Positions 1 through 8,971 of a DNA stretch of 64,000 nucleotides are shown in pieces (position 1 is the first letter of the stretch; each line of letters begins with the position of its first letter). Location: positions 3,472,001 to 3,536,000 of the forward strand of contig NZ_JARZAE010000004.1 in assembly GCF_029892095.1 (NCBI RefSeq). Direction: 5' to 3'. Under the pieces are notes generated by a model, which saw only the letters and a program-made list of their open reading frames with translations, did not search any database and was not told the DNA's origin. The position numbers and the translations under genes are program-made. This stretch comes from Kitasatospora sp. MAP12-44. Lineage in GTDB: Bacteria > Actinomycetota > Actinomycetes > Streptomycetales > Streptomycetaceae.

Positions 1-1
1 G

Positions 2-1009
2 CACCGCATGGTGCGCATCCTTCCCGGCTTCTGGGCCTGCCTGCTGGTGACGGTCTTCATCGCCGGGCCCATCCTGGCGAGGCACGACGGCATCCCGCTC
101 CACAGGTACCTCCACGACCCCAGCGGGCCCTGGGCCTACCTCCAGGCCAACTGGTCGCTCAGCTGGGGCCAGGCGGGAATCTCCGGGATCCTCGCGCACG
201 TGCCCATCCCCGGAGAGATCAACGGGTCGATCTGGTCACTCCGCCTGGAGATGCTCTGCTACCTCGCGGTGGCCGCGCTGGCAGCCACCGAGGTGTTGCG
301 GCGCAACCGCGCCGTCGTCCTGCTGCTGGTGCTCGGCGGCTGGCTCTACCTCTGGACGATCGTGGCCGGCGCCCCGCAGCTGCGGTCGTACATCTACGCA
401 CCCACGCCGGACAACTGGACCCTGCCGTTCCTGGGCGCCATCAGCCTGAGCCAGCTGCTGCCGCTGATGGTGATCTTCGGTCTCGGCGCCCTGGCCCAGC
501 TCTACCGCGAGCAGCTGCCGGTGCACGGCTCGCTTGCCCTGGTCAGTGCCGCGCTGTGCGTGGGGACGTTCCACTACGGCGGCTTCACCGTGGTCGGGAT
601 CCCCGCCTTCGTCTACCTGGTCATCTGGTGCGGCGTGAGTACTCCGCGTCCGCTGACCCGGATCGGCTCGAAGGTCGACCTCTCGTACGGGCTGTACATC
701 TACTCCTTCATCGTCGAGCAGGGGCTGGTGGCGTTCCACGGCAACCGGTGGGGCCTGCTGCCCTACCTCGCCATCGCGTTCACGGTCTCACTGGGCGCCG
801 CGGCCTGCTCGTGGCACCTGGTCGAGCGTCCTGCGCTCCGGTGGAAGGACCGGACGCTGGGCGAGCTCCTCCCGCCGTTCCTGCGGGGGCGTCCGGCCGC
901 GCACGGCCCCGCCATGGATGGCGCCGCGCCGGCCGTCGTGCCCGCACCGGCGGCCCGCGAGTCGGTGGAATCCGGAGCCGCTAACAGGCACCGGCGTACC
1001 TCGCTCTGA
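2..1009 (+). CDS. Acyltransferase family 3 (OafA/YrhL-like) membrane protein, 5' partial
   Basis: Integral-membrane O-acyltransferase that would acylate a surface sugar or glycan. The reading frame is open to the left window edge, and residues just before the first Met (position 8) continue the family motif (HRMVRILPGFW, compare R..R-LRI-P-W), so the N-terminus is missing. About eight hydrophobic helices are visible, and the C-terminal SWHLVERPALRW matches the end of the family's membrane domain. A roughly 45-residue Ala/Pro-rich tail follows. It precedes the dTDP-rhamnose genes, which fits modification of a rhamnose-containing polymer. Donor and acceptor are unknown. Confidence 0.82.
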   Translation, partial: HRMVRILPGFWACLLVTVFIAGPILARHDGIPLHRYLHDPSGPWAYLQANWSLSWGQAGISGILAHVPIPGEINGSIWSLRLEMLCYLAVAALAATEVLRRNRAVVLLLVLGGWLYLWTIVAGAPQLRSYIYAPTPDNWTLPFLGAISLSQLLPLMVIFGLGALAQLYREQLPVHGSLALVSAALCVGTFHYGGFTVVGIPAFVYLVIWCGVSTPRPLTRIGSKVDLSYGLYIYSFIVEQGLVAFHGNRWGLLPYLAIAFTVSLGAAACSWHLVERPALRWKDRTLGELLPPFLRGRPAAHGPAMDGAAPAVVPAPAARESVESGAANRHRRTSL

Positions 1010-1128
1010 AGTGGTTCGGGTGTTCGGCTGTAGTCTGCTCGGGCCGTCTCAGGCACAATCTCGCGCGGCCCGGTGCGCCAACACACCGGTTGTCCGTCTC
1101 CGATGCTCCATCGATAGGGTCCCTCCAC

Positions 1129-2109
1129 ATGCGTATCCTCGTCACCGGCGGTGCCGGATTCATCGGCTCCGAGTTCGTGAGGTCGTTGCTGTCCCCCGGG
1201 ACCACCGACATCCGGATCACCGTGCTGGACAAGCTGACGTACTCCGGCGTCGAGGCGAACCTCGCGCCGGTCGCTCAGCATCCCGGCTACAGCTTCGTCA
1301 AGGGCGACATCTGCGACGCCGACCTGGTCGACCAGGTGATGGCCGGGCACGACGCCGTGGTGCACTTCGCGGCCGAGTCGCACGTGGACCGTTCGATCGC
1401 GGGCGCCGGGCCCTTCGTGCTGACCAACGTGGTCGGCACCCAGGTGCTGCTGGACGCCGCCCGCAAGCACGGCGTCGGCCGGTTCGTCCACGTGTCCACC
1501 GACGAGGTGTACGGCTCGATCGAGAGCGGCTCCTGGACCGAGGAGTGGCCGCTCTCCCCGAACTCGCCGTACTCCGCCTCCAAGGCCTCCTCCGACCTGC
1601 TGGCGCTCGCCTACCACCGCACCCACAAGATGGACGTGGTGGTCACCCGGTGCTCCAACAACTACGGGTACTACCAGTTCCCGGAGAAGGTCATCCCGCT
1701 GTTCACCACCAACCTGATCGACGGCAAGCACGTGCCGCTGTACGGCAACGGTGGCAACATCCGGGACTGGCTGCACGTCTCCGACCACTGCCGCGGGATC
1801 GACCTGGTGCTGCGCGGCGGCCGGGCCGGCGAGGTCTACAACATCGGCGGCGGCACCGAGGTCACCAACAAGGAGCTCACCGGGCTGCTGCTGGACGCCG
1901 CGGGTGTCGGCTGGGACATGGTGGACCACGTCGCTGACCGCAAGGGCCACGACCTGCGCTACTCGATCGACATCAGCAAGATCGGCAACGAGCTCGGCTA
2001 CGCGCCGCAGGTCTCCTTCGCCGACGGCCTGGCGAGCACGATCGCCTGGTACCGCGACAACCGCGCCTGGTGGGAGCCGCTGAAGTCGAAGGCCGAGCTG
2101 AGCGCATGA
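1129..2109 (+). CDS. rfbB: dTDP-glucose 4,6-dehydratase
   Basis: Converts dTDP-glucose to dTDP-4-keto-6-deoxyglucose, step 2 of dTDP-L-rhamnose synthesis, in the cytoplasm. It is an extended short-chain dehydrogenase of 326 residues. The N-terminal NAD-binding GGAGFIGSEF, the STDEVYG active-site segment and the YSASK catalytic Tyr-Lys pair are all present. The ATG at 1129 is preferred over an upstream TTG (1090) because the Rossmann motif starts immediately after it and an AGGG lies about 10 nt upstream. It overlaps rfbD by ATGA, so the two are translationally coupled. Confidence 0.95.
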   Translation: MRILVTGGAGFIGSEFVRSLLSPGTTDIRITVLDKLTYSGVEANLAPVAQHPGYSFVKGDICDADLVDQVMAGHDAVVHFAAESHVDRSIAGAGPFVLTNVVGTQVLLDAARKHGVGRFVHVSTDEVYGSIESGSWTEEWPLSPNSPYSASKASSDLLALAYHRTHKMDVVVTRCSNNYGYYQFPEKVIPLFTTNLIDGKHVPLYGNGGNIRDWLHVSDHCRGIDLVLRGGRAGEVYNIGGGTEVTNKELTGLLLDAAGVGWDMVDHVADRKGHDLRYSIDISKIGNELGYAPQVSFADGLASTIAWYRDNRAWWEPLKSKAELSA

Positions 2110-3011
2110 GCAGCTGGCTGGTCACCGGGGCCGCGGGGATGCTCGGCCAGGATCTGCTGGCCGTCCTGCGGGCCCGTCCGGACATCAAGGTCACGGGTCT
2201 CGCCCGGGCCGAGCTGGACATCACCGACCCAGCCGCGGTCCGGTCGGCGGTGGCCGGCCACGACGTGGTCGTGAACGCGGCCGCCTGGACGAATGTCGAC
2301 AGCGCCGAGGAGTCCGAGGCCGCCGCGACCGCGATCAACGGCGCGGGGGTCCGCAATCTGGCCGCCGCCTGCGCCGAGCACCGCGCCGTGCTGCTGCACG
2401 TCTCCACCGACTACGTGCTGCCGGGGAACGCCACCGAGCCGTACCCGGAGGACGCCGCGACGGGCCCGCTGAACGCCTACGGACGCAGCAAGCTGGTGGG
2501 CGAGAGCGCCGTCGCCGAGCTGCTTCCCGAGCTGGGCTATGTGGTGCGCACCGCCTGGCTGTACGGCGAGCACGGCCCCAACTTCGTCGCCACGATGCTG
2601 AAGCTCGCGGCCGTGCGGGAGACCGTCGACGTGGTCGAGGACCAGCTGGGTCAGCCGACCTGGTCGTACGCCCTGGCCGAGCGGCTGGTCGCCCTCGGTG
2701 ACCGGGCGCTGGCCGGCGCGGCCCCCGCGGGGGTCTACCACGGCACCGCCGCCGGCAGCACCAGCTGGTTCGGGCTGGCGCGAGCCGCCTACGAGCTGGC
2801 CGGCCTCGACCCGCAGCGGATCCGGCCGACCACGGCGGCGGCGTTCGCCCGACCGGCCGCTCGCCCCGCCTTCAGTGTTCTCGGTCACGAACGCTGGGCC
2901 GAGGCCGGACTCGCTCCCATGCCTGCCTGGCAGACCCTGCTGCGCCAGGCCCTGGAACAGCCGGTGTTCGCTCAACTGGCCGCAGAAGCACAGCCCGTAA
3001 CGGGCGGGTAG
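2106..3011 (+). CDS. rfbD: dTDP-4-dehydrorhamnose reductase
   Basis: Last step of dTDP-L-rhamnose synthesis, NADPH-dependent reduction of the 4-keto sugar. The product has 301 residues and the RmlD form of the SDR fold: GAAGMLGQD at the N-terminus, STDYVLPG and the YGRSK catalytic motif. The start codon overlaps the rfbB stop. The other two pathway genes, rfbA and rfbC, lie 6 kb downstream behind five polymer-assembly genes. Every step from glucose-1-phosphate is therefore encoded here. Confidence 0.94.
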   Translation: MSSWLVTGAAGMLGQDLLAVLRARPDIKVTGLARAELDITDPAAVRSAVAGHDVVVNAAAWTNVDSAEESEAAATAINGAGVRNLAAACAEHRAVLLHVSTDYVLPGNATEPYPEDAATGPLNAYGRSKLVGESAVAELLPELGYVVRTAWLYGEHGPNFVATMLKLAAVRETVDVVEDQLGQPTWSYALAERLVALGDRALAGAAPAGVYHGTAAGSTSWFGLARAAYELAGLDPQRIRPTTAAAFARPAARPAFSVLGHERWAEAGLAPMPAWQTLLRQALEQPVFAQLAAEAQPVTGG

Positions 3012-3133
3012 ACCGGACACGAACGCCTGGATGTGGGGCACAGGCCAGCGACCCCACGTCCAGGTGTTCGGCCTGAGTGCCTTATGGTGTTCTCACACTG
3101 GGCCCCGTTTGCAGGTCGAAAGGCTCTCCTTCC

Positions 3134-3538
3134 GTGCAACTCTCCACCTTGACCTCGATCACCGGTCTGCTGGTGCTCGGGTACATCCTCGAGTTGCTGC
3201 GCCGTCAGCAACTTCGAGAGAAGTACGCGGCGATCTGGCTTGCCATCGGCATAGTCGTCGCCCCTCTCGGATTCATCCCCGACCTGCTCGACTCCACCGC
3301 CAAGAGGCTGGGTGTCCAGTCGGGCGCCAGTCTGGTCCTCTTCGCCGGTTTCGTGCTGATCCTGCTGGTGAGCCTGCACCTCAGCTGGGAGGCCAGCCGG
3401 CTGGAGGCAGAGACCAGGACCCTCGCCGAAGACGTCGCACTGATCCGCGCTCACCTCGTGCAGCAGGGCGGATATCCCATACCGCTGTCCCGCCCGGCTG
3501 ACGACGCCGCAGCTGCCGAACCAGAGGTGCTCTCGTGA
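3134..3538 (+). CDS. DUF2304 small membrane protein
   Basis: A 134-residue protein with three hydrophobic segments (about residues 4-21, 32-48 and 62-82) and a basic LRRQQLREKYAAIW loop typical of DUF2304, followed by a cytoplasmic, helix-prone tail. The GTG at 3134 is chosen because a GAAAGG sits about 10 nt upstream and the first helix begins at once. It overlaps the following glycosyltransferase by GTGA. DUF2304 proteins commonly accompany DPM1-like glycosyltransferases and probably help transfer sugars to a polyprenyl carrier. That role is inferred from context. Confidence 0.82.
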   Translation: MQLSTLTSITGLLVLGYILELLRRQQLREKYAAIWLAIGIVVAPLGFIPDLLDSTAKRLGVQSGASLVLFAGFVLILLVSLHLSWEASRLEAETRTLAEDVALIRAHLVQQGGYPIPLSRPADDAAAAEPEVLS

Positions 3539-4341
3539 GCCACACCCGACGGGTTCTCATCATCCTGCCCGCCTGGAACGAGGAAGAGGGCCTGCCCTCC
3601 GTTCTGCGCGAGATCCAGGAACACCTGCCGTACGTGGACACCCTGGTCGTGGACGACGGCTCCTCGGACAACACCGCGGCCGTCGCCGAGGCGGCCGGCT
3701 CCGCGGTGGCCCGACTGCCGTTCAACCTCGGTGTCGGCGGAGCGATGCGCTGCGGCTACCGCTACGCCGCCCTGCACGGTTACGACGTCGCGATCCAGGT
3801 CGACGCGGACGGGCAGCACGACCCCGCCTACGTCCCCGTCCTGCTCGCCCAGCTGGAGAAGGGCGAGGCCGACCTGGTGGTCGGCGCCCGCTTCGCCGGC
3901 ACCGGCGACTACGAGGTGCGCGGCCCGCGCAAGTGGGCGATGAAGCTGCTCTCCGGCGTGCTGTCGAAGATAACCGGCACGCGGCTGACCGACACCACGT
4001 CAGGTTTCCGTGCCTGCAACAAGCCGCTGATCGAGTTCTTCTCCCGCTGGTACCCGGTCGAGTACCTCGGCGACACCATCGAGAGCATGGTCGGCGCGGC
4101 CCGCGTCGGCTTCACCATCCGGCAGGTGCCCGTGGCGATGCGCGCCCGCACCACCGGCCGTCCCAGCGCGTCCCCGTTCCGGGCGATGGTCTACCTGACC
4201 CGGGCGGGCCTGGTGCTCCTGCTCGCCATGATCCGCCGGATGCCGAAGAGCCTTCGCGAGCTGGCCCCCGGGTCACCCTCCTACGACGCGTTCGCTTCGC
4301 AGATCCGTTCCCAGCAGCAACAGCTCCCCGTCAAGGCCTAG
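3535..4341 (+). CDS. Family 2 glycosyltransferase, DPM1/polyprenyl-phosphate sugar transferase-like
   Basis: A 268-residue GT-A enzyme likely to move a sugar from a nucleotide donor to undecaprenyl phosphate or a lipid-linked glycan. Visible motifs are ILPAWNEEEGLPSVL, VVDDGSSDNT and the DADGQHD metal/nucleotide site. A hydrophobic stretch near residue 220-235 may touch the membrane. Coupling to the DUF2304 gene by GTGA supports a membrane-associated pair. Donor and acceptor cannot be read from the sequence. Confidence 0.9.
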   Translation: MSHTRRVLIILPAWNEEEGLPSVLREIQEHLPYVDTLVVDDGSSDNTAAVAEAAGSAVARLPFNLGVGGAMRCGYRYAALHGYDVAIQVDADGQHDPAYVPVLLAQLEKGEADLVVGARFAGTGDYEVRGPRKWAMKLLSGVLSKITGTRLTDTTSGFRACNKPLIEFFSRWYPVEYLGDTIESMVGAARVGFTIRQVPVAMRARTTGRPSASPFRAMVYLTRAGLVLLLAMIRRMPKSLRELAPGSPSYDAFASQIRSQQQQLPVKA

Positions 4342-5241
4342 GTGCTCTTCGTGTCACGCTTCGAGATCCTCCTTCCGTACTACGGGGATGTCCGACTGAT
4401 GCAGGACGCCGTCCGGAGCGTCCTTGCTCAGGACGGGGAGGATTGGCGACTCACCGTCGTCGACGATGGTCAGGAACCCGAGGTACCCGGCTGGTTCGAG
4501 TCCCTCGGGGACAGCCGGGTCCGCTACTTCCGCAACGAGCGGAACCTCGGCGTCAGCGGCAACTTCAACCACTGTGTGGAGTTGGCCGAGTACGACCACC
4601 TGGTGCTGATGGGCTGCGACGACCTCATGCACCCGAACTACCTGCGCGTCATCCGGGAGGCGGTCGCCCGCGACCCCAAGGCGGCCATGATCCAGCCCGG
4701 CGTCCAGGTGATCGGCAGTGACGGCCGCCCGGTCGACACCCTGGCGGACCGCACCAAGCGCAAGCTGTACGCGCCCAAGGGCCCCCAGGACGCGCCGCTC
4801 GGCGGCGAGGCACTGGCGATCAGCCTGCTGCGCGGCAACTGGCTCTACTTCCCGTCCATCTGCTGGCGCACGGACCTGGTCAAGCCCTACGGCTTCCGGT
4901 CCGACCTCGGGGTGATCCAGGACCTGGCGCTGGTGGTCGACCTGCTGGTGGCCGGTGAGACGCTGGCCACCACACCCGAGGTCTGCTTCAGCTACCGTCG
5001 GCACACCGAGAGCGAGTCGTCGGCCAAGGCCTACACCGGGCACCGGTTCCAGGAGGCCAAGCAGTTCTTCCTGGAGACCGCCGTCCGGATGGCCGAGCTC
5101 GGCTGGCACCGGGCGGCCAAGGCCTCCCGGCGGCACTACTCCTCCCGGTTGCACGCCCTCGCACTCCTCCCCAAGGCTGCCAGGCATGCCGGCCGCCCAG
5201 GGGTCGCCGCCATGCTGCGCCACGCCTTCGGCTCGCGCTGA
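4342..5241 (+). CDS. Family 2 glycosyltransferase
   Basis: A GT-A glycosyltransferase of 299 residues. The N-terminus FEILLPYYGD, then TVVDDGQEP and the GCDDLMHP DXD-like metal site, define the fold. The GTG at 4342 abuts the previous stop codon. A GTG at 4351 with TAGG eight bases upstream is equally possible and would start just before the conserved FEILLPYYG. It sits in the same tight plus-strand run and probably extends the polysaccharide repeat unit. Confidence 0.88.
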   Translation: MLFVSRFEILLPYYGDVRLMQDAVRSVLAQDGEDWRLTVVDDGQEPEVPGWFESLGDSRVRYFRNERNLGVSGNFNHCVELAEYDHLVLMGCDDLMHPNYLRVIREAVARDPKAAMIQPGVQVIGSDGRPVDTLADRTKRKLYAPKGPQDAPLGGEALAISLLRGNWLYFPSICWRTDLVKPYGFRSDLGVIQDLALVVDLLVAGETLATTPEVCFSYRRHTESESSAKAYTGHRFQEAKQFFLETAVRMAELGWHRAAKASRRHYSSRLHALALLPKAARHAGRPGVAAMLRHAFGSR

Positions 5242-5293
5242 CCTCTCCATCGGACGTCGGCACAGGTAGTCGTTCTCCCGGAAAGCCCGTTTG

Positions 5294-6607
5294 ATGAACC
5301 CAGTAGCGAAACTGCTCAAGGCGCTGCCCCCAGGTACGCAGGCGGTGGGCGCCGGGACAGTGGTGCTCGGAGCCGCGTCGTACATCCACATCGCGGTCGC
5401 CAACGCCAACCTCGCGGCGACGCCCAGGGCCGATGTCTCGGTGCTCTGGACGATCGTCTTCTCGGCCGGGATCGGGCTGTTCTTCCCCGTCGAGCAGGAG
5501 CTCACCCGGATCGTGGCGGCCCGCGCGGTGGACGGCGAGGGGGCCGCTCCGGTGCTCCGCCGGGCCGCCCTGCTCACCACCGGGATACTGGCCGCCACGC
5601 TCGCCCTGCTGGCGGTCTTCGCCCGGCCCATCGCGGACACCCTGTTCGACCGTGACGTGAAGCTGGTCGCGGCGCTCGGAGCCGCGTTCATCGGCATGGC
5701 GCTGTGCTACGTCACCCGCGGCATCCTGGCCGGCCTCGGCCTGTTCAAGATCTACGGGATTCAGCTGGGTGTGGACGGCTGCCTGCGGATCGGGCTGGCC
5801 TTCGGGTGCGCGGCCGCCGGGCTGCACTCCGCGCTGGCGTTCAGCCTGATCCTGGCGGTGGCGCCGCTGACGGCCCTGCTGGTGACCCTTCCGTTCGTGC
5901 TGCGCGCCGCGCTGCCCGGGCCGCAGATCAGCTGGGGGGACCTGAGCCGCGGTCTTGGCATCCTGGTCTGCTCGACCGTGCTGGCCCAGGTCGTGGTCAA
6001 CGCCGCGGTGATGAGCACCAAGCTGCTGAACCCGCAGGCGCTCGACCTGGTCACCGCGCTGCTCAGCGCCCTGGTGCTGGCCCGGGTGCCGCTCTTCGTC
6101 TTCGGGTCCCTGCAGGCGTCGCTGCTGTCCGGCCTGGCCAGCAGCGCCGCGGCGGGCGACCAGCAGGGCTTCGTCAAGATGCTCCGGCGCACCTGCGTGG
6201 TCGTCACGGGCCTGGGTCTGAGCGGCGGTGTGCCGGCGGTGGTGCTGGGGCCGTGGCTGATCCACACGCTGCTGCGCGCGCCGGATGTGCTGACGTCCTG
6301 GAACTTCGTCTGGTTCTCGCTCGGCACCCTCAGCTACATGCTCGCCATGGTGCTGGGCCAGGCCCTGATGGTGCTGCGCCGGCACGGCCTGCAGCTGATC
6401 TGCTGGGTCGTCGGCACTGCCGTGCTGGCCGCGATCACCCTGGTTCCCGGCGATCTCGCGACGCGGGTCTCGATCGCCTACGCGGGCGGCTCGTTCATGG
6501 TCGCCGCGGCGATGGTGCTCGCGCTGCTCCGGCCGGTGAAGGCGTTCAGCGCCGCTACCGAGAACGCGCAGGTCCCGCCGTCCACTCTGGAGTCGGCAGC
6601 GCGCTAG
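5294..6607 (+). CDS. Multi-pass membrane protein, polysaccharide flippase-like (MOP superfamily)
   Basis: A 437-residue, very hydrophobic protein with about 12 predicted membrane helices and few charged loops, the layout of O-antigen/teichoic-acid type flippases. The ATG at 5294 is preferred over the TTG at 5291 because a GGAAAG lies about nine bases upstream. It is the last plus-strand gene of the run and is followed by a long perfect hairpin. Translocation of a lipid-linked glycan is inferred from topology and neighbours rather than from a diagnostic motif. Confidence 0.7.
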   Translation: MNPVAKLLKALPPGTQAVGAGTVVLGAASYIHIAVANANLAATPRADVSVLWTIVFSAGIGLFFPVEQELTRIVAARAVDGEGAAPVLRRAALLTTGILAATLALLAVFARPIADTLFDRDVKLVAALGAAFIGMALCYVTRGILAGLGLFKIYGIQLGVDGCLRIGLAFGCAAAGLHSALAFSLILAVAPLTALLVTLPFVLRAALPGPQISWGDLSRGLGILVCSTVLAQVVVNAAVMSTKLLNPQALDLVTALLSALVLARVPLFVFGSLQASLLSGLASSAAAGDQQGFVKMLRRTCVVVTGLGLSGGVPAVVLGPWLIHTLLRAPDVLTSWNFVWFSLGTLSYMLAMVLGQALMVLRRHGLQLICWVVGTAVLAAITLVPGDLATRVSIAYAGGSFMVAAAMVLALLRPVKAFSAATENAQVPPSTLESAAR

Positions 6608-6664
6608 CGGGCCGTCTGCGGGCCGCTGGTCACGGGTTCTGCGGAGACTGAACGAACACGAGGG

Positions 6665-6715
6665 AACAACGAGAGCGGGGCTGGGGCCACAGGCCCCAGC
6701 CCCGCTCTCGTTGTT
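6665..6715. terminator. Bidirectional terminator, perfect 24-bp stem
   Basis: A perfect inverted repeat with arms 6665-6688 and 6692-6715 and a 3-nt loop lies between convergent genes (flippase-like on +, DUF2142 on -). The symmetrical stem can serve both transcripts. Confidence 0.85.
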
Positions 6716-6722
6716 CGTCCGG

Positions 6723-8327
6723 TCAGCGCTCCGGGACCATGACCGACGTCTCGGTCCGGTCGCCGGCGCCGTCCTGCTCGGACGGCCGCAGGGCGGGCCT
6801 GGTGCTGGTCCAGGCGTAGCCGATCATCAGCACCGCACCGAGCACGGCGGCGAGCAGCGGCGCCAGCGAACCGACCTCCGGGTGCCAGGTGCCGGCCAGC
6901 GGGTTGAGGTGGGTGTCGGCCATCATGACGCTCTGCCCGATCTGCCAGCGCAGCATCGTCCACCACAGGAAGACCAGCTGGAGCGTGACGACCACCACCG
7001 CCACCAGCCGGGTCAGACCGGCGGAGTGCTTCTCGTTCAGTACCCGGCGGTGACCCAGCACGAAGGCCCCGAAGATGGGCATGGCCACCGCGATCGGGAG
7101 CATGTAGCGCCCCTGGGCGGCGAACCCGTACTGGTTCACCGTCATGATCTCGGACACCGTGGGCACCCCGAAGGTGACCGCGAAGAAGGCGAACATCCGC
7201 CAGCGGTCGGTCCGGGTGCCGAAGGCCAGCGCGCCCACCACCAGGACGCCCAGCACCATGTACCAGATCGTGTACACCGGCCCCGGGAGGTCGGTGTCCA
7301 GCCAGGACATCACGCCGATCATCTCGTTGACGTAGTTGCCCCAGCGGTTGAAGAACTCGAAGCGCAGGATGTCCTGGAAGCCGTAGGTGGGGCCCAGCTT
7401 CAGCACGGCCAGCTGGCTGGCCTTCATGATCACGGTCCAGGCCACACCGAAGAGACCGGCCGCCACGATCGCACCCGTCGCCCAGCGCGCCGGCTTGGAG
7501 CGCCAGAGCCGGTCGAGCAGCGCGCGGTGGGTGGGAACGAGCAGGATGCCGACGATCGCCACACACCACAGCGGGCCGAGCGCACGCAGGAACATCAGCA
7601 CCGCACCCACGACGGCGACCTGGACGAGCGACGCCCGACGCAGCGGCACCTCGGGGTCGAGCAGGATCGGGATGAGCAGCGCGGAGAGCGCCACGCCTGC
7701 GGCGATCTCCAGGCCGTTGGGGTTGACGGCCCCGGCCAGACTCAGGGTGATCGGTGTCACCGCGGCCAGCACGCCGGCGAGCATCACCCGGTGGCGGGTC
7801 CAGCGGACCGCGCTGTCGGCCGCGATGGCCAGCATCGCGGCGCTGAGGGCGGCACTGACCAGCCTTGCTGCCAGCACGCCCTTCATGGTCGGCCACAGCA
7901 GCAGCGGCCAGCCCACGACGAGGTAGTAGACGGGGTTGTAACGCCCGGCCCGGGTGGGGGTCTTCACCAGGTGGGTGCTGCCACCGGGCGGCACCGCACA
8001 GGCCGCCGTGGTGTCCGGGTGGAAGAACCAGCAGTTGACCCGCACCAGGGAGGCCGGCACGGTCTGGAAGGCGCCTGTGCCCAGGCCGGCCGTGGTGGGC
8101 GCCGGAGCGAAGTCCCCGCTTGCCACACCGTAGGCGCGCACGACGTGCTCACCCTCGTCCGGAGTCCCGTCGAACGGCGCGGCGAGTGCCCAGCCGGCCG
8201 CGAGGAAGAAGAAGCCCAGGAAGGCGACAAGCCAGGTGTAACGCTTGCGACTTCGACCTGTGGGACTGTCAGCGAAGCCGGGGACGGGGTGCCGCTCAGC
8301 CTCGTCGGCTGCTGCTCTGGGAGTCAC
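6723..8327 (-). CDS. DUF2142 family membrane protein
   Basis: A 534-residue integral membrane protein, about 11-12 helices, with the DUF2142 signature PDEGEHVVRAYGVASG in the first extracytoplasmic loop and an early acidic DGTPDEGEH region like that of GT-C membrane glycosyltransferases. The GTG at 8327 is selected because it keeps an 81-nt divergent promoter gap to gtrA and has an AGGGTCAGG upstream. The longer frame to 8480 would run through the gtrA start. Likely role: polyprenyl-linked sugar transfer to the wall polymer, inferred from fold and context. Confidence 0.78.
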   Translation of the reverse strand: MTPRAAADEAERHPVPGFADSPTGRSRKRYTWLVAFLGFFFLAAGWALAAPFDGTPDEGEHVVRAYGVASGDFAPAPTTAGLGTGAFQTVPASLVRVNCWFFHPDTTAACAVPPGGSTHLVKTPTRAGRYNPVYYLVVGWPLLLWPTMKGVLAARLVSAALSAAMLAIAADSAVRWTRHRVMLAGVLAAVTPITLSLAGAVNPNGLEIAAGVALSALLIPILLDPEVPLRRASLVQVAVVGAVLMFLRALGPLWCVAIVGILLVPTHRALLDRLWRSKPARWATGAIVAAGLFGVAWTVIMKASQLAVLKLGPTYGFQDILRFEFFNRWGNYVNEMIGVMSWLDTDLPGPVYTIWYMVLGVLVVGALAFGTRTDRWRMFAFFAVTFGVPTVSEIMTVNQYGFAAQGRYMLPIAVAMPIFGAFVLGHRRVLNEKHSAGLTRLVAVVVVTLQLVFLWWTMLRWQIGQSVMMADTHLNPLAGTWHPEVGSLAPLLAAVLGAVLMIGYAWTSTRPALRPSEQDGAGDRTETSVMVPER

Positions 8328-8394
8328 GGGGCCTGACCCTACCCTGACACCCCGCAGGCCATAAGCCCCGTCCGGCACTTCGGAAGCCGTGCCG

Positions 8395-8408
8395 TAGACT
8401 ACGCAATC
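8395..8408 (+). promoter_or_regulatory. -10 element of a probable leaderless gtrA transcript
   Basis: TAGACT at 8395-8400 ends eight bases before the GTG start at 8409, and no Shine-Dalgarno sequence is visible. That spacing places the transcript start at or next to the start codon. No good -35 was found. Confidence 0.5.
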
Positions 8409-8855
8409 GTGACTACCATGGACGTCCCGCCCGAGACCCCCGCAATAGCGGGTAGTCGGTGGGGGGCGCTGCTTCGGCACAGCCTCGTGCGCTTCATCAT
8501 CGCGGGCGGAACGGGCTCAGGCGTCGACCTCGGCCTCCTGGTGGTCCTGCACGGCTATCTGCATGTCGTGCTCTGGGTGGCGACTTTCCTTTCGGTCTTC
8601 ACCTCATTCCTGGTCAACTTCACCATCAACAGGTTCTGGTCGTTCGGGAGCACATCTCCCGCCGGCGGGCAGTTCGTCCGCTACCTGATCCTCGCCAGCA
8701 TGAACTGGGTCCTGACGGTCGTGCTGGTCAGCGGCCTGTCCCAGCTGGGCCTTTACTACCTCTACGCCAAGGCCGTCACCATCGTGCTGAGCGCCGGCGT
8801 GAACTACTTCGCCTATCGGCGCTGGGTCTTCAAGGTGCCCGCCCCGACGGCCTGA
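8409..8855 (+). CDS. GtrA-like membrane protein
   Basis: A 148-residue protein with four membrane helices and the GtrA signatures FIIAGGTGSGVDLGLL, FTINRFWSFG and NYFAYRRWVFK. GtrA proteins are thought to help move polyprenyl-phosphate-linked sugars across the membrane. The GTG at 8409 is used, with ATG 8418 as an alternative. It stands alone between divergent DUF2142 and rfbA and fits the surface-polysaccharide locus. Confidence 0.88.
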   Translation: MTTMDVPPETPAIAGSRWGALLRHSLVRFIIAGGTGSGVDLGLLVVLHGYLHVVLWVATFLSVFTSFLVNFTINRFWSFGSTSPAGGQFVRYLILASMNWVLTVVLVSGLSQLGLYYLYAKAVTIVLSAGVNYFAYRRWVFKVPAPTA

Positions 8856-8971
8856 TCCGCGATGACCGCGCACGGCCGTCGGCGCTCACAGCACGACCCA
8901 TGGTCAAACCGTGACATAGACCGGTAGATCATCAGCTAGTCATGATGCTTTGAGTAGTTAAGGTAGTCGCC

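Noticed and set aside
6711..8336. Plus-strand 541-codon frame opposite the DUF2142 gene
   Set aside because: Composition is repeated His/Gly/Arg/Gln with no domain; the minus-strand protein has clear membrane helices.
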